Source: an uncultured Eubacteriales bacterium (lineage in GTDB: Bacteria > Bacillota > Clostridia > Oscillospirales > Acutalibacteraceae). From it: 32,067 nt of DNA. Below are positions 23,775-32,019 of this stretch, in pieces (position 1 is the stretch's first letter; the number at the start of each line of letters is the position of its first letter). Made by a program: the position numbers and the translations under genes. The notes below the pieces were generated by a model, which was given only the letters and a program-made list of their open reading frames with translations, did not search any database and was not told the DNA's origin. The DNA lies in the NCBI GenBank assembly GCA_900315715.1, contig ONAH01000086.1, forward strand, positions 1 to 32,067, in the 5' to 3' direction.

Positions 23775-25081
23775 CGACGGAAACAAAACAAGCTGCACTA
23801 AAAAAGCGGCAGGATAATCGTTTTATAAACAAAGAAACTCAGACTGCGGCAAAATATCTGCGCCGCCTTAAAGAACTTTCCGGCGCGCCGGATGGAATAG
23901 AACCGTTCTACGATACGCTGGAAAGAATATATGTTGATATGCAGAGCGCTGATGTGCCGAAAGGCATGAAAACAATCGGTACATACTGCGTAATGGTGCC
24001 GCAGGAGTTGATTTATGCGGCAGGGGCAGTACCCGTCAAGCTATGCAGCGGAAACTATACGGCATTTTCTGTCGGTGATGAGATAGTGCCAAGAGATGCC
24101 TGCCCGTTAGTAAAAGCAGTTGCGGGTTTTAAGCAGACGGGACTTATGCCGCTGTATGAGGATTGTTCAATGATGATAGTTCCTATTACATGCGACTGTA
24201 AAAAGAAGATAGCGGGAATGCTTTCGGGAGAATGTGACCTTATGACGCTGCACGTTCCGGCGTCACGAGATGACGATGACATCGACGACTATATCGCACA
24301 GATGTATGATTTAATAGAAAAGCTTGAGAAAGTTACGGGGAACGAAGTGACCTATGAAACGCTGTCTGAAGGGTTCAGAAAAGTAGGTTATGCGCAGTAT
24401 GAACTGTCGGAGTTTATCCGCCTGAAGAAACAGACGCCGTACCTTGTAAGAGGAAGTCACGAGATGGCTATATTGAATTCGGCGTCATATATGCCGGCAG
24501 ATAAGTGGGGCGAAGCACTTCACAAGGTAAACGAGTCGCTGAAAGAGCGTGCAAAATCCGGACAGACGGTGACAGCAAAGAAGCTGCCGCGAATACTTCT
24601 TACAGGTTCGCCGATAGTATTTCCGAATATGAAGATACCGCTATTGATTGAAGAGATGGGCGGAATAGTAGCGGGAGATGAAACGTGCATGGGCGAAAGA
24701 GGAATGTGGGATCCGGCTGTAATAACAGATAACAGTTTTGACGGAATAATGCGTGCACTGGCGAATCGTTCACTTCGCCCCTGCCCCTGCCCGACATTTG
24801 CAGATAACAAGCAGCGAATATACCGTTTGAAACAGCTAATAAGCGAAAACCAAATTCAGGGAGTTATATACCATGTTCTGCGTGGGTGTCTGGTATATGA
24901 TTTTGAATACAAGCGCATAGAAGAGGAATTAGGGCAGTTGGGAATACCCGTAATACGTCTTGAGAGCGATTATAATGAGGAAGATGTAGAGCAGCTTAGA
25001 ATACGCATTGAAGCGTTCATAGAGCTTATCAAGCTAAAACAAGCGCCTGAAAAGCGCACATCGGTTCGCACAGGATTTTAA
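23771..25081 (+). CDS. 2-hydroxyacyl-CoA dehydratase / double-cubane cluster-type Fe-S protein
   Basis: A 436-residue member of the HgdB/DCCP family with a full set of cysteines: C111 (VPRDACPLVKA), C132 (YEDCSMM), C141 and C143 (TCDCKKK), C306, C338 and C340 (RPCPCPTF) and C373 (YHVLRGCLVYDF). The family reduces hard substrates at very low potential after ATP-driven electron injection by an activase. Carboxydothermus DCCP carries an [8Fe-9S] cluster and reduces small molecules. The substrate here is unknown; no acyl-CoA transferase or dehydrogenase is nearby, which argues against amino-acid fermentation. The activase follows after 12 bases. Confidence 0.88.
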   Translation: MTTETKQAALKKRQDNRFINKETQTAAKYLRRLKELSGAPDGIEPFYDTLERIYVDMQSADVPKGMKTIGTYCVMVPQELIYAAGAVPVKLCSGNYTAFSVGDEIVPRDACPLVKAVAGFKQTGLMPLYEDCSMMIVPITCDCKKKIAGMLSGECDLMTLHVPASRDDDDIDDYIAQMYDLIEKLEKVTGNEVTYETLSEGFRKVGYAQYELSEFIRLKKQTPYLVRGSHEMAILNSASYMPADKWGEALHKVNESLKERAKSGQTVTAKKLPRILLTGSPIVFPNMKIPLLIEEMGGIVAGDETCMGERGMWDPAVITDNSFDGIMRALANRSLRPCPCPTFADNKQRIYRLKQLISENQIQGVIYHVLRGCLVYDFEYKRIEEELGQLGIPVIRLESDYNEEDVEQLRIRIEAFIELIKLKQAPEKRTSVRTGF

Positions 25082-25093
25082 GGAGGTATAGTC

Positions 25094-25879
25094 ATGGGAG
25101 AATACTACATCGGGCTTGACGGCGGCTCAACGTATCTGAAAGCTGCGCTGATAGGCAACGGACAAGTAATTGATACTATGGTGAGAAACACAGGTATAGA
25201 TAACGACGGTACGGCACGAAAACTTGCAGGTGAGCTTTGTGCAAGGAACTCACTTTCGCCGTCGGATATAGGTTATATAATGGCAACAGGATACAGCCGC
25301 AAGGTGCTGGAAGTAGCAGACGATGATATTTCGGAGATAACAGCGCACGCATACGGTGTACGTCTTACGGCGCCAAAGGAGTACCGTCCCGGAATGATAA
25401 TAGACATTGGCGGACAGGATTCAAAGATAATATATCTTGACTCAAACTGCGGAGTGAAGAATTTCAGTATGAATGATAAGTGTGCCGCAGGTACTGGAAA
25501 GTTCATGGAGGTCATAGCGCAGATACTGGAAACGACGATAGATAATGTAGGGCCGCTGTCACTTGAAGCGACCAACCCATGCGATATAAACAGTACATGT
25601 GTAGTGTTTGCCCAGTCGGAGGTAATATCGCTTGTTGCCAGAAAATATGACCGTCGGGATATACTTGCAGGAATGCACTTGTCAATGGCACGACGAATAA
25701 TAAAGATGATGAAGAAGTCCGAAAAAGGCGGAGATATACTAATGACAGGCGGAGGTGCGTTGAACGTAGGATTGCACCGTGCATTTGAGGAAGAACTGAT
25801 GAAGGACGTGTATGTAGCGGCATATCCGCAGTTTAGCGGAGCGATAGGAGCTGCGCTGATTGCAAGCGAAAGAGGGTGA
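25094..25879 (+). CDS. ASKHA-type activase (HgdC/DCCP-reductase family)
   Basis: A 261-residue BadF/BadG/HgdC-type ATPase. It has the phosphate-1 motif GLDGGSTYLKAA (7-18), the phosphate-2 region IDIGGQDSKII (103-113), and an adenosine motif MTGGGALN near 215. C130 (NDKCAAGTGKF) and C169 (NSTCVVFAQSEVIS) match the two cysteines that, in the homodimer, hold the bridging 4Fe-4S cluster. On ATP hydrolysis it passes one electron at low potential to its dehydratase partner, here most likely the protein at 23771. AAGGAGG precedes the ATG. This family is small and well defined, so the call is firm. Confidence 0.92.
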   Translation: MGEYYIGLDGGSTYLKAALIGNGQVIDTMVRNTGIDNDGTARKLAGELCARNSLSPSDIGYIMATGYSRKVLEVADDDISEITAHAYGVRLTAPKEYRPGMIIDIGGQDSKIIYLDSNCGVKNFSMNDKCAAGTGKFMEVIAQILETTIDNVGPLSLEATNPCDINSTCVVFAQSEVISLVARKYDRRDILAGMHLSMARRIIKMMKKSEKGGDILMTGGGALNVGLHRAFEEELMKDVYVAAYPQFSGAIGAALIASERG

Positions 25880-25883
25880 GAAA

Positions 25884-26588
25884 ATGGGATTAACGCTGTT
25901 GTTTGAGAGCATGACAGCGGCTGCATCTGTTGGAATGGGCTGCGGAACATGTTGCGGTTCAGGGATAAGTGCAGCGCTGTACGGATATCTGATGACTCAT
26001 GTAAAGGATATAAAACAAACGCTGCGAGCATTTTTAGATTTCTTTCTTGGAAAGTTTCTTGCGGTAATAGGGTTGTGCTGTATAGCTTCGATTGTCGGAG
26101 GAAATATTATAGATGAAACAGGAAGCATATTTGGAATAAAATCTGCGGCGGCAGTAGATACGGTAATGCTTGCCATGGGAATATGGCTGCTTATCGGGTG
26201 GATAAGAGAGAGAAGCGGGCACAAGAGTTGCAGAAGTTGTAATCATTGCGGTTCCGATACAACAAAGAAACAGGATACCCAAAAACCAAATCATGCGGCT
26301 CTTATAAGCATGGGCATAGGCTATGGAATCTCCCCCTGTGCGCCGCTAATATTAATGACAGGATATGCAGCAACTTTACCGTTAGGTTATGCGGCGTTGT
26401 TGGGAGCAGTATTTGCGGCGGCAAGTACGGTATCGCCTGTACTGTTTATGCTGCTTATTTCTGGTGTGCTTGCCGGAAAGATGTATAAAGAAATACCACA
26501 GTATTTGACATGGTTCAGGCTTGCATGTTACATTATGCTGATTGTACTGTTTGCGGTCAGCCTGCTTAAAGAGGTGAATGTATTATGA
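25884..26588 (+). CDS. CcdA/DsbD/SafE-like membrane protein with Cys motifs
   Basis: A 234-residue protein with about six membrane helices in two halves separated by a Cys-rich loop (SCRSCNHCG). The first half opens with GMGCGTCCGSG and the second with GYGISPCAPLILMTGYA, resembling the paired Cys-Pro entrances of CcdA/DsbD and the SafE/UreH-like transporters. It could pass reducing equivalents through thiols or export a sulfur-containing compound or metal. ATG 25884 is chosen, with AGAGGGTGA upstream; a longer frame from 25860 overlaps the activase. The stop overlaps the next gene as ATGA, tying it to the same operon. Confidence 0.78.
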   Translation: MGLTLLFESMTAAASVGMGCGTCCGSGISAALYGYLMTHVKDIKQTLRAFLDFFLGKFLAVIGLCCIASIVGGNIIDETGSIFGIKSAAAVDTVMLAMGIWLLIGWIRERSGHKSCRSCNHCGSDTTKKQDTQKPNHAALISMGIGYGISPCAPLILMTGYAATLPLGYAALLGAVFAAASTVSPVLFMLLISGVLAGKMYKEIPQYLTWFRLACYIMLIVLFAVSLLKEVNVL

Positions 26589-27256
26589 GGAAGAAGAGTA
26601 TTACATCGCTGATAATCGTATATTTAGCGTTGTGTGTAACATACGGTGCGGCAAGCAGCCGGATACCAACGAAAAGCGACGTTACAGAGTATGTACAAAC
26701 GTCAACATCAATAGTATCGTCATCAGATGAAGAAACGACGTCAGCATTTGGTGAAAACCATGATAATAGTACGGACAAAAACTCATCAGATATAAAGAGT
26801 GAAGTGTCATCGGAGGAGAATAAAAATAAGAACAAAAGTGAAGATAAATCAGAAACCTCCTCCACAGTGTCGAAATCCGTGTCAACAATAAGTAAAGTCG
26901 ATACGGTCTCAGATAAAGAAGAAGAAGAAAACGCACAAGAGGAACCAACGAAAACTAAAGAAGAGAATGATGAGGAGCAGACGGAAACAAGCAGCGAAGA
27001 AGAGTACTATGAGGAGCAGACAGAAACAAACGTGAATGAAGAATATCTTGAGGAGCAGACGGAAACAAGCAGGCAAGAAGAATACTATGAGGAGCAGATA
27101 GAACCTGAACCCGAAGTACCTACGCTGGAAGAATATTTGCAAAAGCTACGCTGCAGCGGATGCAGACATAATTGTTCTCTGCTTTCGCCGCGCTGTATGA
27201 ACGGCGCAAGAAAAGCAAGTCAGGCGGAAAGTGAGTATTATTCAATGTACGGCTGA
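26585..27256 (+). CDS. Secreted acidic repeat protein with C-terminal CxxC cluster
   Basis: A 223-residue protein. Residues 1-24 look like a signal peptide or anchor (RKKSITSLIIVYLALCVTYG). Residues about 30-125 are Ser/Thr/Glu-rich and probably disordered. Four 13-residue acidic repeats around EEQTET follow. The last 40 residues contain CSGCRHNCSLLSPRC (C-x2-C-x3-C-x7-C), which could bind a metal or Fe-S cluster. I do not know a named family. Fused by ATGA to the CcdA/SafE-like gene, it may be the outside redox partner of the operon, held away from the membrane by the acidic arm. It is the last gene before the hairpin at 27276. Confidence 0.75.
   Translation: MRKKSITSLIIVYLALCVTYGAASSRIPTKSDVTEYVQTSTSIVSSSDEETTSAFGENHDNSTDKNSSDIKSEVSSEENKNKNKSEDKSETSSTVSKSVSTISKVDTVSDKEEEENAQEEPTKTKEENDEEQTETSSEEEYYEEQTETNVNEEYLEEQTETSRQEEYYEEQIEPEPEVPTLEEYLQKLRCSGCRHNCSLLSPRCMNGARKASQAESEYYSMYG
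26972..27127 (+). repeat. 39-bp coding tandem repeat (4 copies) in the CxxC protein
   Basis: GAGGAGCAGA marks copies at 26972, 27011, 27050 and 27089, exactly 39 bases apart, each encoding a variant of EEQTETxxxEEYY. The fourth copy has diverged after GAGGAGCAGATAGAA. Confidence 0.88.
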
Positions 27257-27275
27257 TATATGTGAAAAAACGACA

Positions 27276-27314
27276 ACAACTCCTTGCCGTACTGAACGTA
27301 TAGCAAGGAGTTGT
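27276..27314 (-). terminator. Terminator between convergent operons
   Basis: ACAACTCCTTGC and GCAAGGAGTTGT form a perfect 12-base stem around a 15-base loop. On the minus strand TTGTCGTTTTTTC follows, so it best serves the minus-strand cluster. On the plus strand the stem is not followed by a T-run. Confidence 0.82.
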
Positions 27315-27333
27315 ATTCATAACAGCATAATTT

Positions 27334-27465
27334 TTATTTGAGCGAAAAAACGGTATTCCTGCAAATCGGGCAAACGTAACTTTTCGGAATATTCACTCCG
27401 GGATAAACGTATCCGCAAATGTTGCAAATATATTCATGTTTTATGTAATCGTTTATACTATGATT
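27334..27465 (-). pseudogene. Rubredoxin-like segment in frame with the upstream gene
   Basis: Forty-three codons with HEYICNICGYVYPGVNIPKS, then YVCPICRNTVFSLK: two CxxC pairs in a rubredoxin/rubrerythrin C-terminal pattern. There is no ATG, GTG or TTG start and no ribosome site. The frame is continuous with the preceding gene and is separated from it only by the TAA at 27466-27468. It could be a remnant of a deleted rubrerythrin, a domain cut off by a nonsense mutation, or a read-through extension. Confidence 0.5.
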
Positions 27466-28539
27466 TTATTGGATATTATGGTTTTCTCTGAGATACTTTC
27501 GCGTTCTTTTTATCCATTCGCTGTGAACTTCTGAGTTTTCTTCCGCTTCACACTCTGCCATAAGCTTTTTTGCTTTTGAGATTTCTCCCACGTCTATATA
27601 CAGTGATGTCAGAATATCAGCGGTAGAATACCATTCTATATCTTCTGTTTTACGCAGGTGAATTTTTTCTCCAAGCTCTATTGCAATATACAAATGATTC
27701 AAATCTCCTTGAATGCACATAAGAAAATATAGTGCATCTATATTTTCTTCAAAATGCAGAGCCACTTTAAAATCTTCTTCTGCTTCGTCTAAATAGTCGT
27801 AAGAGTAAAAAAGCCTTCCTCTTTTATAGCGTGTCAGATAGCAGTCGTCTTTTTCAACGGCAAGATTAAGGTAAGGTATTTTATTAATAAAATTAATTTT
27901 GTTATTTGCCTTTTCTATTAACTCTTCCGTAGATTCTCCCCTGTCTTTGGCTTTTTTTGACAACTCCTCTTTAGTTAACCAAAACCGTTTACATTTGTCT
28001 CTTACAGAGTCAAGATATGCCTGTACCTTTGGGATTAATTCATGTTGTGCATAGTCCGAATCAGCATACCACACTTGTGACTGTCCCATACCTCTGCCTT
28101 TTCCTGCTTTAGGAGCTCTTGGAATAATAAATGATCTCTGGTCTTCATCTATCAGGTAGCAGTCTTTTTCGTGAGCAAGAAAATTGTAGTCATGTTCTTT
28201 TTCTCCCGCAGGAACATACTGCCAATAACGATACATTACTGCATTTTCATACCACCCAACTATTCTTGATCTGTCGCCGTTTGAAGCCACCCAAACCACG
28301 GTTACATCATTAAGTATAGGTGAGTTTTTGAGCTTTTTGTCTAATCTCTCAAAATGCATTTCTTCTCCATAATGCATAACGTATCCGTAGCACTTATGAT
28401 TAAATGGTGAGAAATTAAACACCTCACAGCCTTCACCGTTTTCTTTGATAAACTTACCGCCGTTTCTTGGAATATCGAAGTCGGTTATTCCGTTGTAATA
28501 TCTCATCCATGCTATTTCACAGAAAATATAATGTGCCAT
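27466..28539 (-). CDS. EVE/PUA-like domain plus TPR-like protein
   Basis: A 357-residue protein. The N-terminal 190 residues (e.g. NGGKFIKENGEGCEVFNFSP and VVWVASNGDRSRIVGWYENAVMYRYWQ) resemble a PUA/EVE-like domain seen in proteins linked to restriction and modified-base reading; this is from memory of the pattern, not a search. The C-terminal part (about 230-350) is helical, with repeats such as RGRLFYSYDYLDEAEEDFKVAL that look like TPR units. It starts 15 bases after the helicase stop with AAAGGAGTG before the ATG, so it is cotranscribed with the helicase. Function is unknown. The reading frame continues after its TAA into a rubredoxin-like segment. Confidence 0.6.
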   Translation of the reverse strand: MAHYIFCEIAWMRYYNGITDFDIPRNGGKFIKENGEGCEVFNFSPFNHKCYGYVMHYGEEMHFERLDKKLKNSPILNDVTVVWVASNGDRSRIVGWYENAVMYRYWQYVPAGEKEHDYNFLAHEKDCYLIDEDQRSFIIPRAPKAGKGRGMGQSQVWYADSDYAQHELIPKVQAYLDSVRDKCKRFWLTKEELSKKAKDRGESTEELIEKANNKINFINKIPYLNLAVEKDDCYLTRYKRGRLFYSYDYLDEAEEDFKVALHFEENIDALYFLMCIQGDLNHLYIAIELGEKIHLRKTEDIEWYSTADILTSLYIDVGEISKAKKLMAECEAEENSEVHSEWIKRTRKYLRENHNIQ

Positions 28540-28553
28540 AGTAACACTCCTTT

Positions 28554-31184
28554 TTACAATTCAAAATCAAGTTCAAAATCTTTAAGTGTGTAGTCCAGAA
28601 AATTCTGATGTTCCTGGAAATTAGGATACAGATGTTCTTTTTCTCTGAACTCTTTCGGGTGACCTGTGAATTCCTGATGCAGGCATTCGTGGTATATCAC
28701 AAATTTTACAACCTCTTTCGGAACGCTTATAGAGTTGAGAAGCGCATTAATGAATATCCTATTGTTGGTATGATAATACAAACCAAAATATGAGGCTGCC
28801 GGGCGTTGTGTCCAGTATATCTCCGGTCTTGTAAAGTCTTCCGGGAAATTCTCTGACTGTTCTTCAATGACTTCTGTAAGCAGATCGTCAATCGAAACAT
28901 CCAACGGTTCCTGAGAAAGCTTGTAAAAACTTTTTTCAACCTCCTCAACACGTGTGAGTACGGGAACTATTCCCTTCGGATATATCAGACATTCAGAAAT
29001 TCTTTGCCTGTAATACTCCTTACTGCCGTAGAGGCTGAGTATCAGATCTTTGTGCATTTCAATAGTGTTTTCTATCAGAGATACAATGTCAATGTACGAT
29101 AAGTTGTCGTTCTTAATTATCTTTGCAATACTAAGCGGTTCAATTTTATCTCTGTCCTCAAATGTGTTGAAAGCGGGAAATTCGCCTTCTTTTTTGATAA
29201 ACATCAGCATATTGTCAAGTTCATCTTCTGAGGGCAGCATACCGAACATTCTAAAATACTCACCAATAATGTCACCAGGAGTAGTATCGTTATCGCCGAT
29301 ATACTTTTCGGTATCATTTTTGAAATTCTCATATCCTTCAAGCTGATTTTCGAACACGATAACCTTTGAGTCGTTGCCGTCTTCGTCTATAACGTCGTAC
29401 CACCCAACAGGCAAAGTTGACATACGGTAATCCTTGAATTCGCCTTTATAAGTAATGCCCTTTACGATATCTCTTATAGCGTCAATAGGTATCAACTCTG
29501 TTTTGCGGTTAATGTAGATCGGCTGATAATCGGGATCTTCTTCACCGACAATAAATTTTGGATTAAGCCAGCAGGTAATGCTAGACCACTTATCGCAGAA
29601 ATCAACGATATTGACAGTTTCCGTACCGCCGCAGCCGATACCTCTCATACCACGACCAACCATTTGCATTAAAAGCACGTCGCTTGACGTGGGGCGAGTC
29701 AGGAAAACAGTCTGTATATCGGGAATATCGCTGCCTTCTGTGAGAATGTTAATGTTTATAAGAACATCTAATCCGTCGTCTCTTTCGTTATGACGGAAGC
29801 GTTCGATGGTACGCTGGTTTTCGGCATTGCCGATCATCGTATAAACATATCCGCTGCGGATACCTTGTTTTTTGAATTGTTCGTTGAGTGAATCGCAGTG
29901 AATTGCGTTGAGTGCAAAGATAATTGTTTTGCCGTACTTATCTTTGTTGCGAACATATTCGTCAACGATAAACTCATTACGTTCATTTGTTTTTGCAACC
30001 TTAGTGATAAGCGTTTCGGGCAGTTCGCCCCACTTTTGTATGTATTTACGTTCATCAACATTGATTATAGCTTCGATGTCGATGTTAGTTTGTTTTGGAA
30101 TGTAGTTTGGCTTTGCAAGAGTGCCGTTTGCGATCAGGTCACTCATTGAAACAGAATAAACAACCTTGTTGTCAAACAGCTTCATAAGCATACCCGTAGT
30201 TCTGTCTGTAAGTCTGACAGGCGTTGCAGTAAGGCCAAGCAACTTTGCGTCACTGCACTTTGAGCGTACCGCCTTAATAATTCTGCGGTAAGAGGGTGCT
30301 AAAGTGTGGTGTGCTTCGTCAACAACGATCATTACTTTATCGGAGAGTATATTGGGGAGATAATCGGTATTGTTGCACAGGCTTTGTACAGTCGAAACAA
30401 TCAGATCATCGTCTTTCTGCAAGGCTCTTACGGTAGAGTGCTTGCCGGAAATACACACCATTTTGAATTGTTCTTTTTTGGGGTTGTACCTGTTGATGAT
30501 AGGAGAAAATCTGTAAAACTGTTCTGCAGCCTGTTCAAGCAGCATTGAACGGTGACAAAGCCAGATTATCTGATATCCACGGCTCACCAAATCCTTGAGG
30601 AGAAAATAAACGCTTGTTCTTGTTTTGCCGCTACCGGTAGGCATGCAGAGGATAGCGGAACGCTGGTTATTATCTAAATAATAATCCTCCATTGCAGAAA
30701 CCGCCTGCGTCTGATACGGGAACAGCGGGATATCGTCGGAATCGGCAGATGTGAGATCGACAGTTTTTGGGAATGTAAAAAGACTTTCGTCGTCATCAAC
30801 GACGTTCTTCCCCGCCATACGAAGAACAAACAGGTATGCATCGCACAAAGTCTGAGTCATACGCTTGCTGCGAAGTGCAAACAGCATATCTTCGTTGCTA
30901 CCGATTGAAATTCCACCGTAGTTCAGCTTTGAGAGTTTTTTTGTTACCTCAATAAGGTAATTAGTACCGTTGAGAAAGTAGTCCTCAATGGTATCTCTGT
31001 ATCTGCGTACGAAAGCCTCATCGGGATAAGGACATATTCTGTTAATGTAGGGAATCAGGTGATCGAATTCGCTCTCATTATATACAGAGATAGGCTGGAT
31101 TTTGCGTGGGGTTTGCTTACCGTAAACTACGCCCTTGATAAAATTATATGAGAAATTCTCCCATGAAAAATACTTCTTTGCCAT
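28554..31184 (-). CDS. SF2 DEAD/DEAH helicase with C-terminal YgjP-like metallopeptidase motif
   Basis: An 876-residue superfamily 2 helicase of the Res/Ssl2 type. Motif I is MPTGSGKTRT (181-190), II is VDEAHH (288-293), III is LTATPVR (318-324), and motif VI is QMVGRGMRG. These make it an ATP-driven DNA or RNA translocase. The last 50 residues contain YHECLHQEFTGHPKEF (H832-E833-x-x-H836-x5-H842-x3-F), the HExxH-x5-H-x3-F pattern of YgjP/DUF45-like zinc peptidases. A helicase joined to such a motif could unwind nucleic acid and cut bound protein. AAAAGGAG precedes the ATG. A minus-strand extended -10 (TGATATAAT) lies just upstream. Confidence 0.88.
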   Translation of the reverse strand: MAKKYFSWENFSYNFIKGVVYGKQTPRKIQPISVYNESEFDHLIPYINRICPYPDEAFVRRYRDTIEDYFLNGTNYLIEVTKKLSKLNYGGISIGSNEDMLFALRSKRMTQTLCDAYLFVLRMAGKNVVDDDESLFTFPKTVDLTSADSDDIPLFPYQTQAVSAMEDYYLDNNQRSAILCMPTGSGKTRTSVYFLLKDLVSRGYQIIWLCHRSMLLEQAAEQFYRFSPIINRYNPKKEQFKMVCISGKHSTVRALQKDDDLIVSTVQSLCNNTDYLPNILSDKVMIVVDEAHHTLAPSYRRIIKAVRSKCSDAKLLGLTATPVRLTDRTTGMLMKLFDNKVVYSVSMSDLIANGTLAKPNYIPKQTNIDIEAIINVDERKYIQKWGELPETLITKVAKTNERNEFIVDEYVRNKDKYGKTIIFALNAIHCDSLNEQFKKQGIRSGYVYTMIGNAENQRTIERFRHNERDDGLDVLININILTEGSDIPDIQTVFLTRPTSSDVLLMQMVGRGMRGIGCGGTETVNIVDFCDKWSSITCWLNPKFIVGEEDPDYQPIYINRKTELIPIDAIRDIVKGITYKGEFKDYRMSTLPVGWYDVIDEDGNDSKVIVFENQLEGYENFKNDTEKYIGDNDTTPGDIIGEYFRMFGMLPSEDELDNMLMFIKKEGEFPAFNTFEDRDKIEPLSIAKIIKNDNLSYIDIVSLIENTIEMHKDLILSLYGSKEYYRQRISECLIYPKGIVPVLTRVEEVEKSFYKLSQEPLDVSIDDLLTEVIEEQSENFPEDFTRPEIYWTQRPAASYFGLYYHTNNRIFINALLNSISVPKEVVKFVIYHECLHQEFTGHPKEFREKEHLYPNFQEHQNFLDYTLKDFELDFEL

Positions 31185-31212
31185 AAGCTCAGCTCCTTTT
31201 AATTTGTTGACT

Positions 31213-31221
31213 ACATTATAT
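31213..31221 (-). promoter_or_regulatory. Extended -10 promoter candidate of the helicase operon
   Basis: On the minus strand TGATATAAT lies about 30 bases before the helicase start, with no good -35 at the standard distance. A near-perfect palindrome, TCCTCAATTTGAGGA (31254-31268), lies about 30 bases further upstream and could be an operator or part of a weak terminator for the preceding gene. Coordinates are approximate. Confidence 0.45.
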
Positions 31222-31271
31222 CACAAGCATTTACCGAAAGGTGTGACAGCTTGTCCTCAATTTGAGGATAA

Positions 31272-31760
31272 TTATTCGCAAGCTTTTACGTTTAGGCCAA
31301 CTTGTTCGCAGGTTGCAAAAAACTCTGCGATATCGTGATGATTATTAATGCAGTGAACAACAACAGCGTCAAGCAAAACCTCATTAGGCGAAAGAGGGTG
31401 GCTTTCAAGCGTAAACAGTTCGTTTGCTTCGTTCAGACTAAGCTCAAAGCCGATAACAAACTTTGCGACAGTTACTCTTTGTATTTTTCGTTTTGGGCCT
31501 CCGTTAAGGGCTTTTCGAAACGAATTCTTTTTAATATTTGTTTTTGCCTCAAATTTAGCATTTGTAAAAGCTTTATCGTAATCTATTCTTTCAAGCTTGG
31601 TTTTTAGTTCGGCCATCTTATCTTCATCTGAATCGGGCAGACTTGACAGCATACTTGGTGCAAATCTGCCGCTTCTACTAAATTTGTCGGAGTAATCGGA
31701 TTCTAATCCGGTTTTTTCGAATTTATGATTAAGGATATAATCAAGTGTGATATTTTGCAT
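31272..31760 (-). CDS. Small protein with XRE-like C-terminal helical domain
   Basis: A 162-residue protein. The N-terminal part is charged and probably flexible (SGRFAPSMLSSLPDSDEDKM). The C-terminal 70 residues (RVTVAKFVIGFELSLNEANELF, HPLSPNEVLLDAVVVHCI, NHHDIAEFFATCEQVGL) resemble a helical domain common in Ruminococcus-type genomes that follows the outline of an XRE fold, often attached to kinase- or toxin-like proteins. Function is unknown. It has its own promoter upstream and lies 87 bases before the helicase gene in the same direction. It may regulate that gene pair. Confidence 0.6.
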   Translation of the reverse strand: MQNITLDYILNHKFEKTGLESDYSDKFSRSGRFAPSMLSSLPDSDEDKMAELKTKLERIDYDKAFTNAKFEAKTNIKKNSFRKALNGGPKRKIQRVTVAKFVIGFELSLNEANELFTLESHPLSPNEVLLDAVVVHCINNHHDIAEFFATCEQVGLNVKACE

Positions 31761-31808
31761 ATAAGACCTCCCGATATCAAAAAATATTTTGGTAAATCAC
31801 TCCATATT

Positions 31809-31837
31809 ATTATACTATTATAATTAAATATTTTCAA
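31809..31837 (-). promoter_or_regulatory. Promoter of the 31760 gene
   Basis: On the minus strand TTGAAA (31832-31837), a 17-base spacer and TATAAT (31809-31814): near consensus. It gives a leader of about 40 bases to the ATG at 31760. Confidence 0.8.
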
Positions 31838-31913
31838 TACAAAATTTACGATATTCGGACTGTATATAATAAAATTTGACAGAAACGTCCCTTACGTTCT
31901 CTACCCAAACCAC

Positions 31914-31943
31914 TTTACACAAAGCAGAAAAGTGTAGTATAAT
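31914..31943 (+). promoter_or_regulatory. Promoter of the gene at the right edge
   Basis: TTTACA at 31914-31919 and TATAAT at 31938-31943 with an 18-base spacer, about 75 bases before the ATG at 32020. A TTGACA at 31876-31881 has no matching -10. Confidence 0.65.
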
Positions 31944-32019
31944 ATAAGCAATTACAATACTATTAAGAAATCTCACATATAAAGCCAAAACAAATAAACA
32001 TTATGGTGGTGAAACAAAT

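Noticed and set aside
25273..26031. 252-codon open frame on the minus strand
   Set aside because: It lies opposite the activase and the start of the membrane protein gene, whose motifs are clear, has no ribosome site and gives a low-complexity Ser/Ile-rich protein.
31876..31904. TTGACA as promoter of the right-edge gene
   Set aside because: No -10 is found at 16-19 bases; the TTTACA/TATAAT pair at 31914-31943 fits better.
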